Program-made: the position numbers and the translations under genes
Notes under the pieces: generated by a model
What the model was told of the DNA's origin: nothing
Seen by the model: the letters and a program-made list of their open reading frames with translations, nothing else
The model's database searches: none
Assembly (NCBI GenBank): GCA_003116975.1
Contig: BGKB01000096.1
Span: 209,760-273,759, forward strand
From: Aurantiochytrium sp. KH105
Lineage: Eukaryota; Sar; Bigyra; Thraustochytrida; Thraustochytriidae
DNA length: 64,000 bases
Direction of reading: 5' to 3'
Shown: in pieces, positions 11,340 to 21,753 of the stretch
Numbering within the stretch: the first letter of the stretch is position 1
Layout of the letters: every line of letters begins with the position of its first letter

Positions 11340-14195
11340 TCAAACAATATCGCCCTTGTCTCCACCGTCATCTTCTCCGAAGATGTCGAGGGAGGCGGCC
11401 GTTGGCGGGGCCCGAAGAACCGGGACCGAAGCTGCTGGCGTTGGTGTGTGGCGGTAACGAAGCGCCTTGTCGTGGTCTGCATCCCTCGTGGAGATGAGTT
11501 GAGGCTCATCAAAATCCTCGTTGAAGTCACCATCCGAGGCGACATCGTCGACAAAGCTGTGTGAGCCATGCATGTCGTCGTCGCCCATGTCTGCGTCGGC
11601 AAAGTCCATGCCTGCCTGGCCATCAGGGGAATGCATTCGGGAGTAACGCATCCCACTAAAGGTACCCGTGCGACGCAGACGGACCGACTCCTTGAAGATC
11701 TCCCAGCAGGACTTGACATCGTTGCCAAAGTCCTGCGTGCCAAAAGAATCAAGTGGACCCTTCCGCTGCTTGAAGTTCATGTACAGCATGATGGCCACCA
11801 TGCCAAAGATGATGAAAAGTACAGCCCAGCCACCCCGACTAACACCAAAGACTCCACGCGTGCAGCTAAAGGTGGTCGGACCAAGATTTTTGCCGCCCTC
11901 GCACGTGTTGCCGCCCACGAGGCGGTAGCCATTGCTGATTGAGTAAAATCCGCTCTCGGGGCATTCTTCAGGTGGCCCGAGCGTCTCGTTGGCCACAGAT
12001 GGGTCGCGCACGCAAGGTCCATGAGCGACATTTCTACGAAAGCCAAAGTCACACTCGTAGTCTCTCTCGGAGCACGCGCAGTTGCGCACAAAACGCTTGG
12101 CCTCAAACTGCATTGGAGTGAAGCAGCGCGCGTCGCACTTGCGCCGCAAATACGTCACCTCACGACCGAGATGGCATGTGGATCCCGCGCCAAGGCCCTC
12201 AGCATCTGCGTCGCGCGGACTCCAGAGCTCGTAGTCACTCGTTGGGTTCTGAGGCATGGAGGCACCAGTACATTCGCGCTGATGCAAGCCAGAGAAATCA
12301 AGCGTGATGATCACACCCTTTTCGCTACTTCCGGCGCTAAATCCGAAAATGTGAAAGACGCGGCTCACGGCAGAAGGTTCAACAATGATGTTTTCCACGT
12401 CCATGGGCTGCTGCGAGAACTGAATCTCCGTCCACGTCTTGCCGTGGTCCCAGGAGTAAATGAGACTCGTTGTCGGCTGGTCGTCGCGCGCCATGAGAAT
12501 GAGTTCGCCATGGGCCCCAATTTCGTAAATGTGACTGCCCTTTCGAATTTCAGACCAGGACACGCCGCCGTCAGAGGAAAAGTAGGTGCTTTCCTCGCCT
12601 TCGCGAGAAGACAAATGTGTGCCAACATTGCCGACACCCATGATGATGCCGACGGCAGCCGGCGAGCTGTAGATGGGCGCGTAGGGCGTGCCATGCCCGT
12701 GGAGATGAAGACCACAGTCGCTTGTTGCGCAGGTGATGGGTTTGCCGTTGGCATCGACAGTCGGTGCACGAAGCAGGGTCCATTCGCCGCCGCGGTCAAA
12801 GGAAATGACAGTCTTGACTTGCGTTGCAGGACGCCGAAGCTTGACTTGATGGCTGCCGACCATTTGATTTCCTTCGGTGTCTGATCCGTCGCTCTCTTCG
12901 TCGCGCTCGCGACGAGCTGCAGCAAAGTTTTCGAGTTCTTCGACGTTGTCCACGTAATTTGCCATGTAGACACCTTCAATGCTGAGAATGCGGTCAAAGT
13001 CGCAGCGCCCGCCATGGTTGCGCACATTATCTCTGAGAGAAAAGGTGTAGTTGCCGCCTGTGCTATCGCTCACGTAGACGTGGCCGTAACCGTAGCTATC
13101 ATGGAGATGATTCACGTGGAGGAAGACGACGCCCGTGTTGGAATCGAGGATTGTGAAGCTCTTTTGGGTGAGACGAAAGGGCATCTGGGCCTCGTAAAAG
13201 GATGCACAGCGGTCAGCGCTCATGAGGAGCTTGACCGGGGAGCGTCCATCCGTAGAGACTTGTGCCACGAAAATAAAGTGCTGCGTAAAGAGGAATTTGT
13301 TGCCGCCTGGTACGAGCGTCCGCTCGGACTTGAATTTATCTTCGCTAAGGATCAGAGAGACGTCCACATCCCAGCTTCCAAAGTGCTGATCGCCGGTGTT
13401 CTGTGTAGGATTCGTCGTGACAAGGACGGTTTTAGGGTCATGGGTTGCGAGGCTCTTTTTGTTGCGGTCAAAAAGGTGCCAGCCAGCTTCGTCGGCGCTG
13501 GTCGTTTGCTCACCGGTATTCTGGACGCGGCCGAGGCCGCGCTCGCTAGCGGCCAGCCGGTCGAACCAATCGGCTTGGACAACGTATTTGCGTAGGAGCG
13601 AAAAAGATTTGCCCGCGTTCTCACTCATGTAGAGAGCTTTGTAGCATGCCTCTTTGCCATTGGCGTCTTTGCCATCATCGAGGTCATTGGCACTGCTGGG
13701 CTTGCTGGTGGGGGCGGGAGTCATTCGGCATTTGGGGGAGTACGCGGTGACGAGCATGAGCGTGGAGATAGTAGGATGAAGGTGGAGCTCGGCAACGGGC
13801 GCGGGCGTTCTAAATGTGCGAAAGCTTGCGCCGCCGTCGGATGAAAAGTATTGCACCACGCCCTTGGAAATGAGGCCGACCACGTCGGGATTGCTCGGGT
13901 GTTGGATGATGCGGCGAATTTGCGCGTCCTCTGCCGCAAGAGACCCGCTCTCGGGCGCGGGAAGCTGGGCGGGCCCTAATTTCTCAAACGTGATGCCGCT
14001 GTTGAGACTGCGGTGGACGTCCATGGCGTTTGTGAGCACTAGCACGGTCGATTTGCGCGCGCCTACCCATCGCATGTCGTCCACTTCGCCATCGAACTCG
14101 TAGTCGTACTGTTTGATGAGGTTCTCGTCGCCCGCGGCGGTCGCAACCAGCGTGGCTAGCGCCACGGCCGCTGCCACTCGGAGGAAGCGGCGCAT
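11340..14195 (-). CDS. VPS10/sortilin-family sorting receptor (951 aa)
   Basis: The ATG is at 14195. A signal peptide (MRRFLRVAAAVALATLVATA, residues 1-21) leads into a VPS10 ten-bladed propeller with repeated Asp-box motifs, such as SSDGGASF, DRGGEW, SSDGGVSW and DHGKTW. A cysteine-rich stretch follows (about residues 660-770, with CDARC and CACSERDYEC), matching the Sortilin_C/10CC module. One membrane helix (about 785-807, WAVLFIIFGMVAIMLYM) and a cytosolic tail of about 145 residues rich in acidic patches (FVDDVASDGDFNEDFDEP) complete it. VPS10 receptors carry hydrolases from Golgi to endosome/vacuole and recycle by retromer; yeast Vps10 has two propellers, sortilins one as here. The family and topology are certain; the cargo is unknown. 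It lies in tandem with the LRR-kinase, 230 bases upstream. Confidence 0.92.
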   Translation of the reverse strand: MRRFLRVAAAVALATLVATAAGDENLIKQYDYEFDGEVDDMRWVGARKSTVLVLTNAMDVHRSLNSGITFEKLGPAQLPAPESGSLAAEDAQIRRIIQHPSNPDVVGLISKGVVQYFSSDGGASFRTFRTPAPVAELHLHPTISTLMLVTAYSPKCRMTPAPTSKPSSANDLDDGKDANGKEACYKALYMSENAGKSFSLLRKYVVQADWFDRLAASERGLGRVQNTGEQTTSADEAGWHLFDRNKKSLATHDPKTVLVTTNPTQNTGDQHFGSWDVDVSLILSEDKFKSERTLVPGGNKFLFTQHFIFVAQVSTDGRSPVKLLMSADRCASFYEAQMPFRLTQKSFTILDSNTGVVFLHVNHLHDSYGYGHVYVSDSTGGNYTFSLRDNVRNHGGRCDFDRILSIEGVYMANYVDNVEELENFAAARRERDEESDGSDTEGNQMVGSHQVKLRRPATQVKTVISFDRGGEWTLLRAPTVDANGKPITCATSDCGLHLHGHGTPYAPIYSSPAAVGIIMGVGNVGTHLSSREGEESTYFSSDGGVSWSEIRKGSHIYEIGAHGELILMARDDQPTTSLIYSWDHGKTWTEIQFSQQPMDVENIIVEPSAVSRVFHIFGFSAGSSEKGVIITLDFSGLHQRECTGASMPQNPTSDYELWSPRDADAEGLGAGSTCHLGREVTYLRRKCDARCFTPMQFEAKRFVRNCACSERDYECDFGFRRNVAHGPCVRDPSVANETLGPPEECPESGFYSISNGYRLVGGNTCEGGKNLGPTTFSCTRGVFGVSRGGWAVLFIIFGMVAIMLYMNFKQRKGPLDSFGTQDFGNDVKSCWEIFKESVRLRRTGTFSGMRYSRMHSPDGQAGMDFADADMGDDDMHGSHSFVDDVASDGDFNEDFDEPQLISTRDADHDKALRYRHTPTPAASVPVLRAPPTAASLDIFGEDDGGDKGDIV

Positions 14196-15366
14196 GGCGC
14201 CCTTTCTTGTCTGGCTGCGCGCTACAGCTCACGCTCGTACTTTGCGTCCGTGTCCTGGCGCAAGGGTACTGCTGCCACGCTACACTTACACGCACGTCTG
14301 GACGCGTGCGTGCGTGTTCGGACTGGGCTCGATCTTGCTGGATGGCACGCGGCTGCTGCAGCAGCACAGCGGCTGACCCAATCTCTCTCGCGTTCTGCGA
14401 GTATGGCCGAGAGCGCGACGGGCAAGTCGTGCAGCGGGAGGGCTCTCCGGCCGCGCCGCGCACGAGCCTCGGCGAGTCGCTCGCGAGAGAATCGTGGTTT
14501 GGACGCGCTTCTGCTCTGCTCTTTATCTTTCGTGCCCTCCTTCGGCTTTTCATCGAAGAGAAGACAAAGAGACGTTCCCGCGCAGCCTACCCCCGGACTA
14601 AACTTGTCTCAAACTCAACCTAGCAATACAGTGAACCCTCTGGGAACTAGTGAGGGGGCTCATGAGACCACGGAGTAGCAAATTCAGATATTATAGTCGA
14701 TAACTAGTTGAGCATAGGTTGTTATGATGTGGAAAACTAGTGGATATAACTATGTATTGTCGATTGAGGTGTGCGATGTGGCAGCTCGAGATAGCTGTGC
14801 ACTGCACACGCGGCGAGCGTCCCTGTGTGTGTGAATCTGCAGCAGCCTGCACGCGGCAAGTGCTGCTGCTGCTGGTTGGCCAACTGGCTGGCAGGCTGGC
14901 TGGCTGGCAGGCTGGCTGGCAGGACAAACCAACCTCCGTCGTGGAGTCGAGGAGGACGGAGTAACAGCCGTTTCGCACAAGCAGAAGAGGACAAAGCCGG
15001 TAGGTTAGATCTACTACCAACAGGTAGAATAGCGCCAGCTGCAGCTCTTCCTTTCCGCCGCCCCCACCCACTCCCCTCGTCTCTCATTCACCACTGGAGA
15101 AAGCTGGTAGCTTTCGAATCTGTGCACACATTCATTCATGATGCCTGGCTGCACATTTTATGCCACCACATTTTGCCCCGTCTTCCTTGTTACCTCTAAT
15201 CTATCCGACCAATCGACGAGGAGAGGAAAAGGCGTCTGCAAAGGCCAACAAGCAAACCTCTTTTGCCTCTCTCGAGTGCTCGCTCGCTCGCACGCACGCA
15301 AGCTCCTCCGCACGCACGCCAGAAAGCAAAGCAAGCAAGGTGCTACGCTGTGTCGCCCCAACGAAG
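14196..15366. promoter_or_regulatory. Divergent intergenic region between VPS10 and the small LRR membrane gene
   Basis: About 1.2 kb holding both promoters. It contains a GGCTGGCA-type imperfect tandem array (14876-14925) and a run of CGCT/GCAC short repeats (15280-15325) just before the downstream ATG. I see no supported gene. Confidence 0.5.
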
Positions 15367-16693
15367 ATGGGTGTTCTCTACAAGCTCCTGGCCGTCGCGG
15401 CTCCTCTGGCCCTCACGCTCGAGGTCGCTGACGCCGCGTGCACGACGGTAAGCTCCTCGCTCACCTGCACGGATATCACCTCGTACCCGGACATTGCCGA
15501 CCCGAGCGCCATCGAGACTTTGTACGTTGTAGGAGCGCATGCTCGCGCGGGGTCTCTCTCTCTCTCTCGTCCGAGACACGCACGGATCAAAAGTCGCGAG
15601 CTGAGAAGAAGAAAGAGACGATCCCATTGGCGCAGTGCCATGTCGGTCACGAGAGCCGCGGATTGACGCTGACTAACACTGACTTGCTCTCTGCTCGTCC
15701 TCGCACAGCTCCATCACCAGTAGCTCGGGATTCGAAGACCTGCCTACGAGCATTAGCCTGCTCACGAACCTCAAGAGCCTGTACGTGTCCCAGTTCTTTT
15801 CGTCAATCGATGTAGAATGTTCTGTCTGAGAATCTATCGGGGGCTTGGTATCTGACTAACAATGCGTGCGTGAGCAAACAGTATCATCTCGGAGACTGCG
15901 CTTGAGGCCATTCCTGATGAAGTGAGCGCTCTCACGAGTCTTACGCAGCTGTACGTGCAAAGTGGGAGGGAAGAAGAGAAGCGCGTTCTCAGCTTCATGC
16001 GACTAACAACAACAATCAATCAATCAATCAATCAACCATTGCTTTCCGCGGTCACAGGAACGTACCCAGCAATGCCATCTCGTATCTCCCGGAGAGCCTT
16101 GGCACGCTCTCGGCGCTCCAGATCCTGTACGTTACCAGAACCCCCTCGAATCGAAGTAAAGGCAGTTTTCTGACGTGAGCCTTTGTACTCAGTGCGATCA
16201 ACGGAAATGATGTGGGAACGCTTCCTCTGAGCACGGCCATGCAGGCGCTTGCGTCCATTTCGGCGCAGAACAACGAGATTGAGACGATCCCTTCGGTTAT
16301 CTCGGACCTTGAGGCGCTCACGTATCTGTAAGTGTTGTGAAGGAAAAAGAAGAGAGAGCGAGCGAGTGAGCGAGCGAAAAGGAGGAAAAAGTCGAGCAGT
16401 TGTTCAACTTACGATCAAGACATGACGCGACATGACATGGGATGTTGCACAGGAATCTTGCAAACAACCCTCTGTGTGGCGATATCTCCGCGACGGAAAA
16501 TGTGTCGACGCTGGTCCTGCCGGACGAGGTGGGCGAGTGCGATGACGGCCTGAGCATGGCCGTCATTATTGCGATTCCCCTCGCCTTTGTCGCTCTTGCC
16601 GTGTGCTGCCTCGGATGCTTGTGGCATCACAAGTATCGCGGTGCTGGCAAGAACCGTACGGGCAACAGCGCGGGCCAGCATCAGCTCTGGTAA
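15367..16693 (+). CDS. Small LRR single-pass membrane protein, six exons (246 aa)
   Basis: Exons are 15367-15521, 15709-15780, 15882-15950, 16058-16126, 16193-16327 and 16453-16693. All introns are phase 2 with GTACGT/GTAAGT-type donors and CAG acceptors, and the spliced frame is open to TAA at 16691. The protein has a signal peptide (MGVLYKLLAVAAPLALTLEV, then ADAAC), a short Cys-containing cap, and about five to six SDS22-like LRRs (LPTSISLLTNLKSL, IPDEVSALTSLTQL, LPESLGTLSALQIL). After these come a C-terminal cap with Cys residues, a membrane helix (MAVIIAIPLAFVALAVCCLG) and a short basic tail (HHKYRGAGKNRTG). It is probably a cell-surface or endomembrane recognition protein; the ligand is unknown. 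Introns fall at the same position in each repeat, as in the LRR-kinase gene nearby. Confidence 0.85.
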
Positions 16694-17393
16694 GCGTCAA
16701 CGAAATGTGTTGTCGTTGTCGCGACCAAACAAGCGCGCCCCGATTCTTCTATCGCGCTTGTCGATGTTAAATTCTAAGGAATGATTTTTTCTCACTAATT
16801 GGCGCGTCGAGCAAGGCAGTCCTTCTTGACGCCATCGTGGCCGTGCCCGTCTTCCGCGACACTCTTGCGCGCACATAAAGGCTCGCAATTCTATGAGCTC
16901 GCGCCATTTGCAAGAGACGTTCGTCGCCGTCATCACCTTTCGTCGCCTTTGTCACTGCTGCTCAGGCGTGCGAAACATCGCGCGGCCTCATCACACGCGA
17001 GCATGTCCATGGTCTTGCTCGTCTGACCGCCCGCGTGCGCCTGCTTGGCCAGGTGTAGGACTCGTTAGGAGCCACTTACGCTGTTAGACCCGCCAAAGTT
17101 GGTGGTGGCTGCGAGGCCTCGAGCAGCAGAACCGGAGCGCGACTCGCGCACGAGAGACCCAGCGCGGCGAAGCCCGTGCGCGGGAGCGAGGGCGGGGGAG
17201 CGTACGCAGAGCACCGCGCGGTCGCTGGCGGTGCTGCTGCGCTCGCGCGCGCGTGCGAGAGAGAGAGACGAGAGCGGCAGACATTGAGAGCTCTCGAGAG
17301 AGGGACCGCTACGCGCCTTTGCGTGCTCGCGCGCTGTAGAAGCGAGGGACCTGGAGCCAGGCGAAGGCGAAGGCGAGCGCGAGCGCGAGCACG
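16694..17393. other. Intergenic region before the Rex4-like gene
   Basis: 700 bases between two plus-strand genes. The second half (17100-17390) is very GC-rich with GCGAGA/GAGCGC short repeats and is likely promoter and 5' UTR of the exonuclease gene. I see no supported ORF. Confidence 0.5.
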
Positions 17394-18425
17394 ATGGCAG
17401 CCAAGAAGAAGTCCGGCAGCGCCAGCGCGAAAAAGGCGAAAAAGCAAAAGTTGCAGCGGAAGCAGCAAAAGAAAAAGCAGCTCGAAGCGAAGAAGGCCAA
17501 GGTTGCTACTGCCACCAAGGCCGCAGGCCCCGACGCGAACTGGCGCGCCCTCTTGGAGAAGGGCGTGGCGGGTGATGGCGCGAGGTCCTCGTCGTCTTCG
17601 TCTTCTGCGGCAGCGAAGAGGCGACAGCAAAAGCGCGACCGGCCGGGCGCTGACGAGTCTGCAACATATGGCAGCTCGATCGACTGGACACGAAGGAACG
17701 CCAAGTCTATGGAAGCGCGAATGGTGGCTCTCGATTGCGAAATGGTCGGCGTGGGCACCAGCGACGAGAGTAGACTTGCGCGTGTATGTGTAGTGAACGA
17801 GCGCGGCGAGGTTATGTTAGATAGGTACAGCAAGCCGATGGAGGAAGTGACCAACTACCGGACACAGTTTAGTGGAATTCGGCCCAGCGATCTCAAGGGA
17901 GCGCCCTCGTTCTGGGAGGTTCAGGTTGAGGTCGCTGATTTGGTGCGCGGCAAAATGCTTGTGGGTCATCAACTTCGAAGCGATCTTGAAGTCCTCATGT
18001 TGAAGCATCCGCGCTCGCTTTTGCGCGATACGGCCCTGTATGCGCCGCTGCGTCGCGTGAATGCGGAGACGGGCCGCACGCATGCGGCCAAGCTACGGGA
18101 TCTCTGCCTTAACGAACTTGGCAAGGTCATTCAGGATGGTGAGCATGACCCGTACGTGGATGCGCGGGCTGCGCTCGAAATTTACAAGAAACACTCTACC
18201 GCATGGGAGCGCCGCGTCTTGGAACTTCGTGCAGCCCGTCATACGGCGCGAGAGAAGAAGCGCGACAAGCGAGGCTCTGACCGCGATATTTTGCCCAGTA
18301 CAATTGATTTGACTACTAATCGCACGGGGCCCTCCGGGACCTCGGCGTCAGAGTCAGTTTCGACTGATACGCAGGCCGACGTCTTTGCGAGACCGCCGCG
18401 CACGCGCAAGCACAAGCGGTCGTAA
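17394..18425 (+). CDS. Rex4/ISG20-type DEDDh 3'-5' exonuclease
   Basis: ATG at 17394, 343 residues. The N-terminus is a Lys/Ala/Ser-rich tail (AAKKKSGSASAKKAKKQK) fit for nucleolar targeting. The DEDDh exonuclease domain covers about 108-275. The visible catalytic residues are D114 and E116 in ALDCEMVG, D197 in GHQLRSDLEVL, and H251 with D256 in EHDPYVDARAAL. DCEMVG and the SGIRPSDL block are typical of the Rex4 (REXO4) group, which acts in pre-rRNA processing. The C-terminal tail is basic (TRKHKRS). It converges with the PEMT-like gene. Function in rRNA processing is inferred from the family. Confidence 0.9.
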   Translation: MAAKKKSGSASAKKAKKQKLQRKQQKKKQLEAKKAKVATATKAAGPDANWRALLEKGVAGDGARSSSSSSSAAAKRRQQKRDRPGADESATYGSSIDWTRRNAKSMEARMVALDCEMVGVGTSDESRLARVCVVNERGEVMLDRYSKPMEEVTNYRTQFSGIRPSDLKGAPSFWEVQVEVADLVRGKMLVGHQLRSDLEVLMLKHPRSLLRDTALYAPLRRVNAETGRTHAAKLRDLCLNELGKVIQDGEHDPYVDARAALEIYKKHSTAWERRVLELRAARHTAREKKRDKRGSDRDILPSTIDLTTNRTGPSGTSASESVSTDTQADVFARPPRTRKHKRS

Positions 18426-18840
18426 TCATGTATTTGGCAGTCAGGCAAACTCAAAAGGTCCATCTTTTGTAGCGTATCGTACCTTGTCCCGAGTCATTGA
18501 GAGATGCGATAGAGAGGTTGTGATTTATTCATCCATTCCAACGAGGGGCTAGACCTAGCTGGAGAACGAGACATAAAAGGAAATCGACTTGTCTTTTTTT
18601 TTTTTTACGAAAATTTGCAGAGAATGCGTGGAAGCTTGCAACTTTGGGATGAAAACTAGTGGAGTTTAAATGAGGGCGTGGAGACTTTGAATAAAAGCTT
18701 GCAGAGCCATGTTGTGCCAAATATATGAGTCGCGTCAATTGGGACAAGTGAATTGTAGAAGAGAAAAAGGAAAAGGGGGGTTAGGAAGGGGGTTTGGGAG
18801 GGCAAAATTTGAGTTCCTTTTACTTTTGGCGAGGTCCTTT
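18426..18840. other. Convergent 3' intergenic region
   Basis: 415 bases between the stops of the Rex4-like (+) and PEMT-like (-) genes, including a T-run near 18593-18606. It is presumably both 3' UTRs; I see no further feature. Confidence 0.5.
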
Positions 18841-19689
18841 TTACAGGTGCTGCTCCACCATGGAAGAGAAAAAGTAAAAGATGGTCATGATCACGCCAAT
18901 GGCATAGATGCCCGCCGACACAGAGGCAGAAGTAGCACAAAGAAGGACACCGCCCCAGATTGACACTGTCGCACCCAGGTATTGGGGATGGGGCACCACG
19001 CTAAAGGGGAATCCAAAGACCCAAGGAACGGTTTGCCCAAGGCGGCAACCGTAATAAACGCCAGCCTCGCCAATCGACTGGTAGACACCGCCGTTGAAGA
19101 GCTGGCCAAGCATGAAAAGCTCGCCGGCAAGAATGAGCTGCGCCGTGCTTCGGGAACCTAGAAACGTTAAGGCCTCGTGCGGAAGTTCAACGAGGTTGTC
19201 GGTTGACAACCAATAGTCGAGACCAAAGTACCAAACGGCGAGAGCGCAGGCTTGAAAGGCCTTGATGCCGTGAGCCATCATAGCAAAGACCTGAAAAGGC
19301 TCACCGATGGGCTTGACGAGCCGATAAAAGATGCTTGCGTTGGTCCAGACGATAAAGTAAAAGACGTGAGGGGTCGAGAGCGCAGCCACAATGTACCAGA
19401 AGCGCGGATCGTCAAGAAATCCACGTTCGTTCATTGCCTGTTTGATGTGCAGGTCCTTGACGAGATTCTGCGCCAACTCTTGGGGGGATTGCTTCTCAAG
19501 GGCAACGAGAATGAGCCACGGCACGGCCACGGCTACGAAAATGGCGCCCTGCAGCATACGGTCCGTGTAGGGTCCCTCTGCCTTGGCCGTCATGGCTTCA
19601 TCCGCCTTTGCGGCGGCTTGAGACTGCTGCTGCTGCTGCTGCTTTGCTGCGCCCTTGGCGTTCTTTCGCTGTACGGGGACGGAGGACAT
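18841..19689 (-). CDS. Phospholipid N-methyltransferase, PEMT-like (282 aa)
   Basis: I take the first true ATG at 19689 (MSSVPVQRKN); the open frame upstream starts only at a GTG. A Gln-rich N-terminal tail (residues 17-25) precedes five hydrophobic segments at about 45-64, 97-115, 143-160, 183-199 and 240-275. The C-terminal block has GVYYGCRLGQ, the VPHPQYLG motif and the final SSMVEQHL, matching the SAM-binding signature of the phosphatidylethanolamine/phospholipid methyltransferase family (PEMT, yeast Opi3). These ER membrane enzymes convert monomethyl-PE to phosphatidylcholine. At 282 residues it is longer than human PEMT mainly because of the N-terminal tail. Exact substrate step is inferred. 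Confidence 0.83.
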   Translation of the reverse strand: MSSVPVQRKNAKGAAKQQQQQQSQAAAKADEAMTAKAEGPYTDRMLQGAIFVAVAVPWLILVALEKQSPQELAQNLVKDLHIKQAMNERGFLDDPRFWYIVAALSTPHVFYFIVWTNASIFYRLVKPIGEPFQVFAMMAHGIKAFQACALAVWYFGLDYWLSTDNLVELPHEALTFLGSRSTAQLILAGELFMLGQLFNGGVYQSIGEAGVYYGCRLGQTVPWVFGFPFSVVPHPQYLGATVSIWGGVLLCATSASVSAGIYAIGVIMTIFYFFSSMVEQHL

Positions 19690-21753
19690 GATGCTGCTGG
19701 CGCGGGTGGTGGTGCTCCTTCCGAAAACGCAAGGCGCTCCTGGGCTCAATCGCTTGCTCGTTCGCTCAGACGAGGGAGCACGATGCTCTCTGCGCACTGC
19801 CAGCTCAATACCGCGCAGACAGCGACCGGAGCCAGCGACTGACCAAAGCAGGTGACCGTGCGGCCCTCCACGTCGACAAAGTTGTACTGCCCTGCCCGAT
19901 CGATCGAGCGATCTTACAGTGCGCAGGCGATATCACCATCATCGTGCGGCAGCGGCTGCGGTATTCTATATGTTAAAGTATATACTTCGATACGACGTGC
20001 CTTTTGGAAAAGAATGCAGTATATTCTGTGGCAATCTGCATCTTTCGTACCTCGATGCAGGATATCCTACGATAATTTGCATCTTTCGTAATACGAGCGT
20101 GCGTTGTGCAGACCGCGGTAAGGCAACAGAGAGCACGAAAGGGGTGTGCGCGCGAGATCCGTTTCAATGGAATGAAGTTCAGGTCCCCGCGCCGCGGGCC
20201 TCCTTATACATGCTACAGCCAGTCAAGGCGCGAGTGAAAGAGAAGCTGCAGCGGAGATCTCGCCGTCTCTGCGACGGAGTTTACGGCCTCGAAAACACGT
20301 TATTTGTGTTGGTGGCCTTGCTGCGAAGGTAATCTAATCTCCGCCCCAAGCATGTACGCACGCAAGCAAGCTAGCTAGCTAGCTTACCACGAACGAGCGA
20401 ACATTTTGTCAGTTGCGAGGCAAGCGATTGACTGTGAACAAGGGCCCCCGGAAGCGAGCGCTCGTTCGCTTCGCGCTCGATCGCTCCCTAGAAATGAGAG
20501 ACAATGAATAGATGCGTTGCGAGGCAGCCCCTCAGGGGAGGTCATTCTTTGCTTGCTTCGGAGCGAAGATAGATGCCTGCCTGGACGATTTCGAAAGCAC
20601 TGGACGGCGCAGCCTTTGCTTTTCCTGGCGGGTTTTGCCTCGAAAGCGGTAACGAGCTAGCCACTTCGTTGGCGCTCAGGGTCCGTCAGCACGCGTCGCG
20701 GTTTCTTGCTGTAGGCTTGGGCGCCTTCGCCCCGCAGTGCTCGTGTGTACTGCGACGCGGCGCGGAGGTCTGGCCGCGGACCCTGCGCGCAAGGCTGAAC
20801 ACAGCTCGCCCCTCGCGCTTCTCGCGCGCCTCCGCGCCCCCCCTCCCGGCCGCCTCTGCGGTCGGGCGACGCGAGTGCGCGCAGATTGATCACATTTCTT
20901 CGATCTCAGCCACAATCGAGGTCAAGTTGCGATTTTAGCCAGGCACGCTCAAGATTTTCCTGCCCAGGCTCGTCCCCGTCCTCGTCCTCCGCGACAGTAA
21001 GCGTCGACTTCCTCGCTTTCTTCGCTTTTTGCCGCTGCGAGCCGCGCGCAACATCTCCGAAGAGGGCGGCCTCCATTCGTTCGTTCGATCGATCGATCGA
21101 TCGATCGTCCGATCGGAGCAAGATTGATCGTTCGTTCGATCGTTCATTCGTTCGTTGTTTTCCTCGCGCTTCCTTCCTTCCTCTGCCCTTTCTTGTTCTC
21201 CTCAAAACGCTAAACAGAGCAGCGACGAGGCGCAAGCCGCGCCGCCGACGCCCGCGCTAGCCGGCCCCCCCGCGCGCGCAGACTCGCTCGGGAGACCGCA
21301 CGCGAGCGCGCTCGGGAGACCGGCCGCGCGCACGCACGCACGCACGCTCGCTCGCTCGCTCGCTCGCTCGCTCGCCCGGCGCGACGCGCGCGGAGCGAAG
21401 GGAGGCGAGCGAGAGAGAGGACGGAGAGCGAGCGACGCGCTCGCCGCCGCGCCATCTCGAGGCCGCCTCGCGGCGCGCACGGGTCTCGCGCAAAAGCCGC
21501 GCAGCGAGCACGCGCACGGGCCTCGCGCGAGCACCAGCGCCAGCGCCAGCGCCAGCGCCGCGCGGAGCAGGCGCAAGACGGCCCGGAGAGGGAGGCAGAC
21601 GACCAAGAGAGATTTCCAGGGTTTGAACGCGCGGCGAGGAGAAGAACCCGCTGCGCGGAGGCCGTGCAGCGCAGTTCATTGCCGTGCAGCACAACTTCAA
21701 AACACAAGAGGGCGCAGATCGCGTCGTGGCGAGGTAGCAAGTAGAGAGCCACG
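19690..21753. promoter_or_regulatory. 2-kb divergent intergenic region with simple repeats
   Basis: This is the region between the PEMT-like start (-) and the PP2C-kinase start (+). It holds a direct repeat TGCATCTTTCGTA (near 20038 and 20078), an inverted repeat around GAAGCGAGCGCTCG (20452-20475), a GATC run (21088-21110), a CGCT tetranucleotide run (21343-21374) and a CCAGCG run (21533-21560). None of the short ORFs here has convincing support. The last 500 bases are probably the promoter and 5' UTR of the PP2C gene. Confidence 0.5.

Noticed and set aside
20906-21076. 56-residue minus-strand ORF (MEAALFGDVARGSQRQKAKK...) upstream of the PP2C-kinase gene
   Set aside because: Composition is protein-like, but no continuing exon, domain or clear donor site was found; too short to support.
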